DNA of 64,000 nt, taken from the NCBI RefSeq assembly GCF_963678635.1, contig NC_087069.1, forward strand, positions 49,307,892-49,371,891. Reading direction: 5' to 3'. The position numbers were made by a program, and so were the translations under genes. Below, in pieces: positions 10,416 through 21,714 of the stretch. Under the pieces are notes generated by a model. That model was not told the DNA's origin and searched no databases. It saw only the letters and a list, made by a program, of their open reading frames with translations. This DNA comes from Symsagittifera roscoffensis. Lineage: Eukaryota > Xenacoelomorpha > Acoela > Convolutidae. Each line of letters begins with the position of its first letter. Positions within the stretch are counted from its first letter, which is position 1.

Positions 10416-12126
10416 GTATATATTTTTTTCTAATAATCACATTAAACTAAGGCAGGTGGAAACAAACTGTTTTATCTAATCGAAACTTCAAAAAAATTTC
10501 ATTTATTACGGTTGGAGTTGTGCGGGTAACTGAATTGCTTAAATGGTTCATTTTTTTTTATTTATACACCGAAAACTTTACTTGAAAAACAGTTTGGTCA
10601 ATGTTAATTTACCTCAAAAAAAATTTGAAAAAATTATTACCAGGTTAGTCAACAACTTTTTTTGCGATTTAGCAGAGCAAGCCAATTTATTTTACAAACT
10701 TTCAAAAAATACACCTTGGAAGAGTTTCTTGAAATTTGCTGTTGCGTCTTCAACGTCGCCAAGTATAATATATGTGAAAATTACAAATGTTTTAGTCTAG
10801 TTGCTCTGGTAGCTAAAATCAAACCGAAATAACAGCGAAAACAGTTTTAAGCTCCTTGGTCACACATTAAAAAGCTCATTTGCCACTGATTTTGTTTGAT
10901 GATTTATTCTTTTTCAGATGTTGATTTTTTTCAATTTCTTTGACCCTGTTCTAAAAGAATCAAATTATTTTTCTCTCAATTTCAATCAAAACCTTTTATT
11001 ATATTTCAAAAAGTTCCGAATACCTAATTTTAATTGAATGGGTCCAAACACTCGAAGTTTATTTATGTTGCCCAAGAAAACAACTGATAAACTCTACAAC
11101 TTCTATAATTCAGCAATCAAAAAATTAGTTTACGCAAACAAAAACCAAAAGCATTTCGTTGTTTTCAAAGAAATTAATTTTGGACTACAATCACGGAAAT
11201 ATCAAGCATAAATTAAGGCTCAAATCGTATTTTTCAGAATGGATCCGATCAATAAAATTAAGTGTAACAATGGATTAATTGAGTACTATGAAAGTTTTTG
11301 TTTAAACAAAAATCTACGCTGATTTATTATTGTCTTGATTAATTATAAACTATAGGGTAGTTTCACAAATAAAAAAGCTAGAAAAACTGCTCGGTTTTAT
11401 CAATTTTCCATGCTTTCTGTTTTTAAATCAAATTGAATTTTGAATTTTGAAATTTTTGATTTTTTTTCAACTCGATTTTGTTTGTTATTTTATTGTGAGG
11501 CCAATTACTGAGCAGCTATCCTTGTTTGCCTTACTTTTTGTTTCTTTCGCATTTGGGTTTCTCGAAAAAACAATACTCACTAATGTTTCAGTAGTTTCTA
11601 GAAATCGAAAAGGGGACAGAATTAGTTAACAAAATATAGGTGATACACAGCAAAAGCTTGATAAAGTACCATCATAAGATTGGAAAATTTATTTTAAATT
11701 TCAAGCATTAAAAATTAATCTGAAAAAAAGTTTAAAACCAATTTTTAAACTCGAAATACACACTAAGTCCTTTGTAATTTTTCGAGAAACGGAATCACAA
11801 CCAATAGGGATTTTTTATGATATCATACCTTGTTATACCACAAAAGAGACTCTACAATTTTTTCAGCTTGCAGTTAAAATTGCTGGGAAAAGTTACACCG
11901 TACGCCATAGTTTTTTCGCTTTGTTTCGTGAAGTAGTCTGATCAAAACTATACAATTATTATCTTTAAGCTGTTTTTTTTTGCCCAAGTTACCCTAATAT
12001 ATATTTTGCGAGGTCAACTTGTCCAAGTATAACGAAATTTTTCTAGCTTTAATATTTGTGATGGTAGTTTGATTGGTACAATTTTGATAAGACTCTATTC
12101 ATAGTAAAAATTTAAATTCCCTGTAG
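10416..12126. other. AT-rich non-coding stretch, probably intron or upstream DNA of the GTPase-like gene
   Basis: No convincing exon, RNA gene or TIR element seen. An 85-codon ORF at 10543-10800 has no recognisable motif and looks like chance. I looked for an exon with a P-loop for the GTPase gene that starts at 12127 and found none. Confidence 0.5.
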
Positions 12127-12539
12127 CAGATATTTGAACAAATGTTTGGAGTGAAATTCTGGAAACAGGCAGTAATAGTTTTTACGAGACTAAAGATGGA
12201 TGCGTACAATGTCGAACAGCGTGAGCGTGTGAACAAACGTACCGACGCTCAATTAGCTGCAGATTATATTAAAATAGTCGGCGAAAGATTCCCGAAAAGT
12301 AAAGGACTCCGGTACCTCATTTTTGACGCTTGTCGAAACACAGAGATGACAGAAGACAACGAAGCTTTCGAAAAAGGGTTACAAACTATTTGGTGTTTCT
12401 TGGAAATTTCGCCAAAGTTGCTAACTGACAGCGTGATGAAAGTTGAAAGCGAGCACAAAAAACTGAAAAATTACATCGAACGCATGGAGAAAGAGAAGGC
12501 AGATAAAGAAAGAATGCGACAGGTGGACAACGAAAATAT
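12127..12539 (+). CDS. Exon: C-terminal half of an AIG1/GIMAP-like GTPase domain
   Basis: The exon is bounded by a CTGTAG acceptor at 12126 and a GTAAGT donor at 12540. It reads QIFEQMFGVKFWKQAVIVFTRLKMD, a predicted beta strand ending in a TRxKxD-type G4 motif. Then come a helix, a second strand LRYLIFDACRN (G5-like), and a helix around EAFEKGLQTIWCFLE. This strand-helix order and the FWK...VIVFT pattern match the C-terminal half of AIG1/GIMAP-type GTPases. The end runs into a K/E-rich coiled coil. P-loop (G1), G2 and G3 motifs are absent here and were not found upstream, so earlier exons lie outside the window, beyond the BEL insertion, or are lost. The phase (2) fits the next exon exactly. 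Confidence 0.65.
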
Positions 12540-12711
12540 GTAAGTTCAACTTCACTAAGAGGCCAAACTTGCGGTTTATTCGTTTTTGCAGACAAAATTT
12601 TAACAAGTTATTGGAATTTGCAGTTTAAAACGTGTTGAGAAGAACTGAGAGAATACTTAAAGTGTTGAGAGAATACTTAAAGTAATTATAAAACCAAATA
12701 CTTTATAAATT

Positions 12712-12972
12712 ACTTTTATTATTAAAATATGATGGGGAAGTCCTGTAACATGCATAAACGTGCGTTTCAGGGCCTGAAACGCACGTTTATGCATGTTTCA
12801 GGACTTCCCCCATCATATTTTAATAATAAAACCAAATACTTTATAAATTACTTTTATTATTAAAATATGATGGGGGAAGTCCTGAAACATGCATAAACGT
12901 GCGTTTCAGGCCCTGAAACGCACGTTTATGCATGTTTCAGGACCTCCCCCATCATATTTTAATAATAAAACC
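12712..12972. repeat. Two tandem near-perfect palindromes in intron 1
   Basis: Two ~118-bp inverted repeats centred near 12772 and 12911. Arms of about 58 nt contain AAATATGATGGGGGAAGTCC, TGAAACATGCATAAACG and TGCGTTTCAGG, with a 1-base centre. They are separated by ACCAAATACTTTATAAATTA, which also flanks both sides, giving a 138-139-bp tandem period. Only a few mismatches occur between arms. A transcript would form very long hairpins. Confidence 0.9.
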
Positions 12973-13409
12973 AAATACTTTATAAATTACAGTTAGGATT
13001 CCAGTGATCTACACACCTTAAACTGTGTACCTGTCCAGTGCAAAGTTTGAATTCGTATTGTTGTTTTATAGGACGATAATCATAAAATGCATTCTGGATC
13101 ATGCTAGATTATTGTCATTGAGTTGACTTAGAAATGATTCCCCTTTTTTCATTACCGCTCGAGTTTGGTACAAGAAAAATTTTAAAAATTCGAAACCTTT
13201 GTGAACATTGAGAACGATCAGTGTTTCATCATTTTTATAGACTTTTCATCAGTTCTAGTTAAAAACTTTTTCGACTGATTTTAAATGATTGAACGATGGC
13301 CATCTTTAGTGTATCAAACCAGGAAAAGGACGTTTGCCTTAACTCTTAAAACCAAGTTTTCTAATTTTGCATGATTTTTAATGTTAATTTTTTTAAAAAC
13401 TCAATTTAG

Positions 13410-14044
13410 GAGAAAAGAAATGAAATCAATTGAAGAAAAACACAGACAAGATCTGGAAAAAATCAGAGCAGAGCAAACAGAGCAGAGAGAAGATCAAGAA
13501 AAGAAACATTTGGCGGAAATTCAAAGACTCTCGGAGAAAAATGATCGAAGTCAGTCTCTTCTTGAAGCAAGATTGCACAGATTAGAAAAAGACATGATTG
13601 AAGATCTCGAAAAAAAGCAAGACGAACACGACAGGCTTCAAAAAAAGTTTGATGAGCAAAGTCACAACATGGAAAAAATACTTGGAGAAAAACTTGATAA
13701 AATAAACAGCCAACAGAAACAGTTGCAAGCAAAGCTGCAGAGCCAACAAAATAAAGAAAAACTTTTACAAGAAGTTGAAGAGTTAAAAAAACAGCAACAA
13801 AAGATAGAGGATGCTCATTCCAAACGAATCGCTGATCAAGAGACTGAAATTTCTGAAAAACGAATCAAACTAGAGAAGGAAAAAAACGAGCTGAGAGCCG
13901 AGCTTGAAAAGAAACAGCAGTTAGAAAGAGATAAGTGGGAATCGAAAGCTTCGGAAGCTGTGGAAACTCTGTTACAGGAACAGGGAGCGGCAGTTCAAAA
14001 TACTACACAAAAACAACAACAAAATTTCGTTTCTTCTGAGAAAG
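13410..14044 (+). CDS. Exon: long coiled coil of the GTPase-like gene
   Basis: Acceptor TCAATTTAG at 13409 and donor GTAAGC at 14045. The split Met codon (AT at 12538-12539, G at 13410) joins this exon to the previous one in frame. About 212 codons are almost entirely charged helix (E, K, Q, R with heptad leucines, for example KSIEEKHRQDLEKIRAE), a strong coiled coil with no other domain. C-terminal coiled coils are common in GIMAP-like GTPases and serve for oligomerisation. It ends in phase 1, matching both candidate terminal exons at 16324 and 17542. Confidence 0.75.
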
Positions 14045-16323
14045 GTAAGCTTAGTGCCCGCATTGGAGTTCCATGAAAAAACATTGATTATAACTGAGCT
14101 TCACTATCAGTGTCCACGAAAAAGGAAAAAAAATCAATTAAAAATGGATTATAATATCACGATTTTTCGGGGCTACAAAATTCATTTTTATTTCATTAAA
14201 ATCATTTTTTTTTCACGTAGGTGGACACTGACAATAAAACACAGCTATAATAATTTTTTCTCTACTTTGTTGAGATGCAAATTTCAATGCACATAAAGCC
14301 TTTTCTACGTTTTAAACTAAACTTGGTTATTTTTGCAGAATATAACAGAGGATGTGACTTTTCCACGTTTTAAACTAAATTTGTTTTTTTGAACAATATA
14401 ACAGAGGATGTGACAATCCAGCTTTAACGCACTGTTGCAAAATATAACATCACGACCGCTACACCCGTTTGTTCAGAAATTCGGCCGCAGAATCTTTCAC
14501 ACCTTATTTGGAGAAGGTCGTGCACTCAAATTGCAAAGATTTCGCGCTACTCATTTTTTAAATTCAGAAACTCTAGTAAACTTTGCACGACGCAAAACAA
14601 AAGTAAAGTGGAAACAAAATCCATTTTAATGTGGTTTTGAACTTGTTTTATAATCGGTTACTTTGGGTGAATGTACCTACTCATGAAAGAAAACCTACTC
14701 AATTCAATTACATGGAACTATAGCCAGATAGTTTAAAATTCCTACTCGTCGGAACCAGTTTTTACATGAGTTCATTTTCAATAAGGCTCCAAGAAGAAAA
14801 ATAGCAGTTGCAATGAATAAAAATTCAGCTGATGCGGGTTTTTCAGGTAGGGTTTTTCAATTGTCATCAATTTTATTTGAGAGAGATTAGAATAATTCTG
14901 GTTGAAATTGCAATTATTTCAATAGAAACAACTTCTCCTTGTCACCCCTCTGTTAAAAAAATGAAAGCAATGCAATTTAACCAAATATTGCTAGTTCTTC
15001 CTATAGAAGAATTTCAGAGTCACTATATTCTAGTTTTTCGACTTGATTTTACCACAGGGTGCAGCTAAACAATAATGGTACCCAGATCTTAGTGAAAAAA
15101 GGTTGACAATAGAATGTTTTACAAATTTCTTTTGCAGCCAAAAGCGGAAATGATAGTTTTGGGAGAAAGACTATCAAATGTTCAAATTGATTAAAATAAT
15201 TAATTTGTCTGATTTTTTTGATTCTCTCAAAATTATTGTCAATCTTTTGGGCATTTTTATTGTGATTGTACTGGTCCGTTTTGTTTTTTTTTTTAACCTA
15301 AATCTCAAGAAAAAAAATCAAACAATGATTGCTGCATCGTCAAAAGACGAGCAATTTCTACAATTTAGAGTGTAAAGCAGTTTTCGAAAACCTTTTTCCC
15401 GTATATAAAACATGTGTCGAACTTTGACAAAACGGTTTTCAATTGCATGTCATTTTATTCATATACAAATTAGCTAAAATTTGTAACGATGAATAAATTT
15501 TTACTTCTGCGAATTATCGAAAGAACTCCTGAACTTAGATTCAAATATATTAAACCATATCTAGCTAATCAAGCCGCTCAACTGCCACAACATACTTTGC
15601 GGGCATAAACTCAGCTCCAAGCAGTAATAGCGGTGAAGAATGGTTGGTGATTGCAAGATTGGACAAATATTTCTGTTTTGCAAACTCAATGGGAAGAAAT
15701 TGATTCAACTATTCCTTTTTAAAACAGTACCAGCGGTTGGTTCAAAGAGAGTTTAAAAAACTGATAATCAAAAATTTTTTATATTCTATTAGCAGAAATT
15801 GAATAACGTTCATAATGTTAAGGTTTTGATTTCTATAATGATATCTGTACTGATATCTGAGAATGCAGGGTATAAATTTTGGTGAATGAAAATTGATGCA
15901 ATAAAAAATTTAACTATAGCAATAAAAAATTAAACTTTTTAGGTTTTTGATTCCTTTTTAGGTTCAGTGTTTTTACAAGGAAAGTGAAAAAGTAGGGAAA
16001 ACCCCTTGTTTCGAAAGTGTATTTTTCATAGTTCACAGTGATAAATAGTGAAAATCTTTTGTTCATAATTACCAGTGGAATTGAAACTAACCTACTAAAC
16101 CAAAATTCTCAAATTGGGTTAATTTTATCAAAAAAAACGCATATCACAATTTTTTCCTGAAATTCAAAAATTTTTTGGGGGGCATATGTTTTTTTTCTAA
16201 TTTCAAAAGTTGAAGTTTTATTAAAGTACATGATGGTTGTTTTTTCTTTTTCCTTGAATTTTATTACTTTTTTCCCACTATCGCTTTATATATATATAAA
16301 GTGAATGAAAAATTGTGTTTCAG
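14045..16323 (+). other. Intron region with small repeats and weak cassette-exon candidates
   Basis: It contains a short inverted repeat (AGTGTCCACGAAAAA near 14108, its complement near 14212-14228). It also has a ~66-bp direct repeat (14305-14415: CGTTTTAAACTAAA, AATATAACAGAGGATGTGAC twice). A phase-1 acceptor at 15137 would give only 17 codons before a stop. The rest is featureless AT-rich DNA. Confidence 0.5.
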
Positions 16324-16652
16324 CCAAATGGAAACAAATTGCAGAAACTAGTCTGACCAAAATGAGCAAACTACGGAAACAAAATGAATCAGACCTTATC
16401 ATGCAGACAATCGAGAGTCTGAGTGCTCTAAATTCAGAAAATTGGTGGGTTGTTTTTGGACAGCCAAAAGGCAAAGACTGGAACGTAAGAGTCAGAACGG
16501 GTTTCGGAGAATCGTTTCAGTGGAAAAATTTCAACAAGGATTGCATGTGGGATATGGGGGTGGCTACTGGACCTTTATCTATGATAAAAAGAAGAGGACA
16601 TTGCACCGATGACAAAAAGGGAAGACGATATATTTTGTTTCTACTGACATAA
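16324..16652 (+). CDS. Candidate terminal exon 3a of the GTPase-like gene
   Basis: The acceptor TTGTGTTTCAG ends at 16323. With the G from exon 2 it reads AKWKQIAETSLTKMSKLRKQ (more helix), then LSALNSENWWVVFGQPKGKD, WNVRVRTGFGESFQWKNF and a stop at 16650. The aromatic, glycine-rich last ~70 residues look like a small beta-rich domain rather than random ORF. I do not recognise the family. A remote similarity to dynein-light-chain-like folds (helix, then hydrophobic strands) is possible but unproven. The frame is intact and splice phase fits, so this is probably the normal 3' end of the gene. Confidence 0.65.
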
Positions 16653-16845
16653 AAATTAAAACTTGAAAATCTAAGAATCTAAGTTGAGAAAACCAATAAT
16701 TATTTTTCCCCATTGTTTAGATTTTCCGAGATGTTTCATACGAAACATAAATGCGTGAACAAAAAAATCACAAAAATGTGAATACTTGTGCATACATTTT
16801 CTGTTTAATTAAAACTGTACCATAAAGCGATGAAAGAAAGCAAAG

Positions 16846-17168
16846 GCGTGCGCAGAAATTTTTCTAGGGGGGGGGGGGGTGTGGTGGGTTTCCTAGGAAG
16901 ATTAAAGATTAAAAAATTTTGTCGACAATTTTTTTTTGCTGAGCTCTCCGAAAACACAATGACCTTATTTTTCGAAAAAATTTTCCCCTCAAATTTAGTT
17001 ATATTGGCGCCGAAGGCGCTTTCAGAAAAATTTTGATGTTAGCCGGCCAAAAATGGATCTCGTAAAAATATACCACATGGGGGACCTTTTGGAAAAATTT
17101 GGCAACCAGAATTGAGAGGAGGACGGGGCAGTCGACCACCCTCCCCAATCTGGTTGCCAAATTTTGGA
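16846..17168. mobile_element. Probable degraded MITE with G-tract and hairpin
   Basis: Starts GGCGTGCGCAGAAATTTTTC followed by a 12-base G run, the type of end seen on hAT-like MITEs. Near the right side an inverted repeat (AAATTTGGCAACCAGA at 17096-17111 and its complement at 17148-17163) encloses a GC-rich core. No clear target duplication found. Confidence 0.4.
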
Positions 17169-17541
17169 AGAAACTAATAATGTATATTTTTTCCGACAAA
17201 AAAATTCATGCAATTAGCTTTTAAACATCCGTTTTTCCCAATTTTTATCGAATTTTTTCGATTTTAGTCTTGCACATTTTTGCTTGTGCTTTTTGTCATT
17301 TTTAAGGATGGTTTTTTCAGTTAACCTTTATCATTTGAAATCAGTTTTTATTAGCTGGATATGACAGAATAGTGTAAGGGAGACCTTATGGAGATCAAGG
17401 AATCGAATTCTTGAGAGAGGGTCTAAATTCACCCCTGTGCATCAGCTTTGCTATTATTCAATTTGTTAAGTAGGGTTATTTAAAAAAAAAGGATAAGTCA
17501 GTATCAAAATCTATCGTCAAAGGTCAAAGCAAAACACTCAG

Positions 17542-17786
17542 TGGATAGTGTTCATGAAGAAATGTGTGGGTTTTGGAGAAACAACACAGCGGCGAGTGTA
17601 GCAGATGAGTTGGTCAAAAGATTTGAGAGCGAAGGAATTCACTGGGTTATAATTGCGGTTCTCAAACGTAACTGTTGCGCTACGACAGATTCAGAGCATT
17701 TTCGTTGCGTCAGTAGAAATAGTCTGAAGTTGTTAGATCTTTTCTGCATTCACACGTACTTGACAAGTAATACAGACTTCAACTAA
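17542..17786 (+). CDS. Candidate alternative terminal exon 3b (uncharacterised domain)
   Basis: The acceptor ACACTCAG ends at 17541, and the exon is phase 1 like exon 3a. With the G from exon 2 it reads VDSVHEEMCGFWRNNTAASV, ADELVKRFESEGIHWVIIAV and LKRNCC, ending at a stop at 17784. GC content and composition are more gene-like than the surroundings. The helix followed by HWVIIAV parallels exon 3a (helix followed by NWWVVFG), suggesting a related domain. It could also be the end of a different gene or a relic. Confidence 0.4.
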
Positions 17787-20700
17787 CTGTTGACAAAAAA
17801 TTATGGCATAGAATTAAAGAATCTTAAAAAACAGAACAACAAAACAGTTTCAAAAGTTTGGAGACAATTCATTGTAAGAATACAGTTTAGTAGATCGATT
17901 GAAACAACTAGAAACTTGAGGTCGTATTACAGTAAAAACTTACAGTTTGAGTAAACAATTACAGTAAAATAGAGCATAATTTTTACTAAATCGCTAACTA
18001 GTGTTGTTTATATCTCATGTTTGTTGGTGCTACTACAATAATTATGCTGTTATTTACTTATAAATTTATGATAGCCCTGAAAATCAACCACTGTCTTGAA
18101 AAAAAAGTTGCAACAAAACAAGGCATTAATTGTCACGGGATGATAAAAGCTTCTTGTACAACATTACGAGGACAAACTTTGCTTTTTGCGAATTCTAAGC
18201 CAGTTCCGTAACAGGCCAAAATCAGATTTGTCGTGGAATCCACAGCATTGCTACTTCGCTTTGAGTTTGTCTTGCAGTTCCACAAAAACATAGCAAAACA
18301 CTTTACTCAAAATTGCTCCAGTAAGGTTAGTTTACGGAGACCGCCATGGTATTTGCGGAATCCAGAACAGTTTGTGGATTCCACAAAAAAAAATAGATGA
18401 AGTAAAAAACAAAAAAAAACAGATGTAGCAGATGTAGTAAAAAAAGTAGAAATAGTACATGAATAGTTACGACTGGTAGTTTATTATAAAGTTAAATCAA
18501 ATTTTGTGGTTCATCAGCCAAACTATCCAGCAGTTTAATCTCAATTACTGCCAACAGTTTGAACTCACCAGCTAAATTTTATGTACTGAAATAACGAACA
18601 TATTTCCGAGCTGTAGTACTGTAAGAATGAACATGTTTCTGTTCGCAAATACTGATAGTAAGAAAAGTTTTTCGATCTCAAATACTAAAAAAGTGAACCC
18701 TCTTCCGATCTCAAGTACTGAGAGAATGAACAGCTTTCTGGTCTCAAATACTGATAAAAAAGAAAAAATGAGGTAAAATTTTCTTTTAATCCAAACATTA
18801 AAGGGTTATATCCGCGTTAATGGATTTCACAAACAATAAATAAATCCGTGATTTGTAGTCCGAAATTGCTAGACAAAGTTTCTAGCTATAGATCTGACTT
18901 GTCTACGCCAGGACTGGTTCAGTTCGGTATAACAAACAAAACTGCAATCCACTTATTTTTCTGAAATCCGCTAAACTTATAGGGAATCAGCTTACAATTT
19001 GCAGAATCACTTTACATTTGAGAAATACGTGTTAACTATTCATATTCGCTCGTTGCGGAAACCACGAAAAAACTAATTTGCTGAGAATTTTTACGTTATA
19101 GATAATGTACGCAGATTCCAAAGAAGTTTGTTAGTGGAATCCAGTTACATTTTGTAACATGTTTAATGACTTGCCTCTGATTTTTAGGAGCACATAGATA
19201 CAAAATGTGCGCCTATCCAGTGCACAGTTTAACCTCGTAATTTTAAAAAATTGATAAAGTGTTTGCGGTAAGGGTGTTTTATTTGTCCACTCAAAGTTAG
19301 TTTTTTTCGTCTAATTTTTTTATGCACACTGAAAGATGTTATTGGCCTGAGCTCCAATTAAAAAAGATATTCGAACCTTTATGACTTGTGCGCAATAAAT
19401 TTTTTCTCTCTGTTAACACGTATACTAGCATAGGTTTTAAACCGGCTCAAAATTGATGTAACTGAAGTGAACAAAAACTTATGTCGGTTGTTACACTAGA
19501 AGCAAAAAGGTCATTTTAAATTCAAAAACTGGGTTCTAATTATAAAAAAGCACGACAACCAGAACAAAAAACTAGAACAAAGAACAAAGGGTTTAAATTG
19601 AACTTGCAATTTTTTGAAGCTTAGCAATACAGAAGTTAAAAACTCTTAAGCTTAAAATTTCGTTTCACTTTTCTTTTTTTACAATACCACTGAAACATAG
19701 TTTTGAGACGCAGTTATTATTAGAATCAAATGAAGCTCGATGTCTACACTAAACGCTGACAAACTCTAATTTTAATTTTGGGCTTTTTTCTCATGCTCCC
19801 ATGGTGGATGATGTCCTGAGTGATTATTAAACACCTGATCTTTTGCGGGAACAGAAAAACAACATAATGAATCGGTTTGAATGATGGGATGATTGGAATT
19901 TTGACATAAAAGTGAAGGTTTACTAAGATAAGAAGTCATCGGACGGGTACAACAAGACTGCTTGGATCAGGACAAAAACCTGAATATTGTGACTGCAACG
20001 TCTCTGAGACAGTTTTTGAAAACATCAGTATACCTATACGCTATGCCAAGTACAAAATGATTCTTTAAGTGTCTGAACACCAAATATCTTGCCTCAAACA
20101 ATCGTAACAACTTATGAGCTGCCTAATTAACCACGTTAATTGCAGTAACTATCTCGTGCGTCAATTATGCCAAAGCTAGCCGAACTGTCAATTTTCAAAC
20201 CCCGATAATTTTTTCAAAAACTGATCACAAGTAAAACTGACTTGTAGCTTGAAGACTTCATTTACTTTCAGATGGTATACAATTTTCGATCAAAATAGCG
20301 AATTAAATTTCGGAATAGTCTGGAAAAATACACTGTGTGCAGTTTTTGCTTTACCTCAACTCGCATTTTAACGTAATAATATTTGCTCAAAACTTACGAT
20401 CATAATAATAAGACTGCTCGTATCAGGGCCAAACTCTGATTTTTACGACTACCCTTTAACTGGCCTTGAATATTTTTTGGTATTTCAAGCATTTACAAAC
20501 TATGGATTTTAAAATGATAATATCAAAATTTAAAAGATAAAATTTTTGTTGTGTATGGAATTTTTGAGACCCATTAGCTTGCTTGAATTCAGTTTGGAAT
20601 AATTTTCCAAAATGAGATACTTTAAGACGGGTACACTCTAGCATCAAACAACAAACCGGGCAGGTTGGAAAGACTCGCGTTAGCTTTTTCATATTGGTTC

Positions 20701-21714
20701 GCGCATCAGGCGTGGATTAAAAATTCAGTGATCGACCCCCGAATGACCAAAAATTCTTTTTCCAATTTTTCTAGATCGAAAAACCAACCGAGATACATAA
20801 TTTTTGCATTCCTTGAAAGTTAGAACACTAAAGCGAAAAATTCAACAGCATTGATACAATTTTTTCCATTAATCTGTAGCTACATGAGTTTGAAAACGGT
20901 TTCGTTTTTCGTAAAAGTTTGCGTTGAGCTTCAAGTTTACAACAAAAACAGAGAGGAACCATCCTTGGTTTTCCAAAAAACATCATTCTGGTGATCGTTG
21001 TCTACATAACCAACAAAAAACAAACCCTGGGTTAATTCCATTAAAACTTTCAAACTAAGTTGATACTATAAAATCAAAAGATAAAATGAGAGATTGGACC
21101 TCCGATGATACAACGGGTCTTCGAAAGGCATTCGCCGATTTGAATTTTTTGATAAAAAAAAGCGTACCGCATGTTTTCAGAAAAAAAATTAACGAACCCT
21201 CAAGCTGAAGAAAAAAGAAATTTCATCAGAAAAATGCAAAACTTCTATCTAGCGGATTCGGAATGCTGAGAGTTAAGCCGAACAAAGGTTGATAAGTCAA
21301 CTGGAACACAAAACCTCCGAGGTATAACTTTGGTCTAAAAAATTTGGGGCGGAGTTTCTTTCGAATCTACTTCGTATCGAAATAATATCATTTACAGTGA
21401 AACTATTGATAACTTGACTAAGTTTATTACAATAGAGCAATCAATCGTGCCGACAAAATTGGAGAAAGTTCCACCGAACTACCCTATACCAGGTCGTAAT
21501 AATTATTTGCCGAACTCAAACAAGATCCAAACCCGAGTAGTCGGAAGAAAATCCTGATACAAATTAAAGCAATCAGAAAGTTGAAAAAGAGTTAAGCTTT
21601 TGGATTAAAAAATCAATAAATAAGAAATTTTGCTCAATGATTTTCTGTGATAACGCTTTCTGATCAGAGGCGTTCAACACAATTATAGGAGACAAGTTGA
21701 TCCATTCGGAACGA
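17787..21714. other. Intergenic AT-rich DNA
   Basis: No exon pair, RNA gene or clear transposon seen apart from the 33-bp repeat at 18597-18761. A dispersed repeat lies around 19190-19450: its GTGCGCCTATCCAGTGCACA core recurs, diverged, near 13025 and on the other strand near 52175. Confidence 0.5.
18597..18761. repeat. 33-bp imperfect tandem repeat
   Basis: Five 33-bp units with the consensus AACA-TTTC-G-TCTCAAATACTGA-A-AATG. One or two further degraded units lie at about 18520-18596. The period is a multiple of three, and the last four units stay open in one frame, but upstream stops argue against coding. Confidence 0.75.

Noticed and set aside
11877..11915. Possible P-loop (AGKSYT) exon for the GTPase-like gene
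   Set aside because: The Gly required five residues before GKS is absent and the frame closes after about 20 codons.
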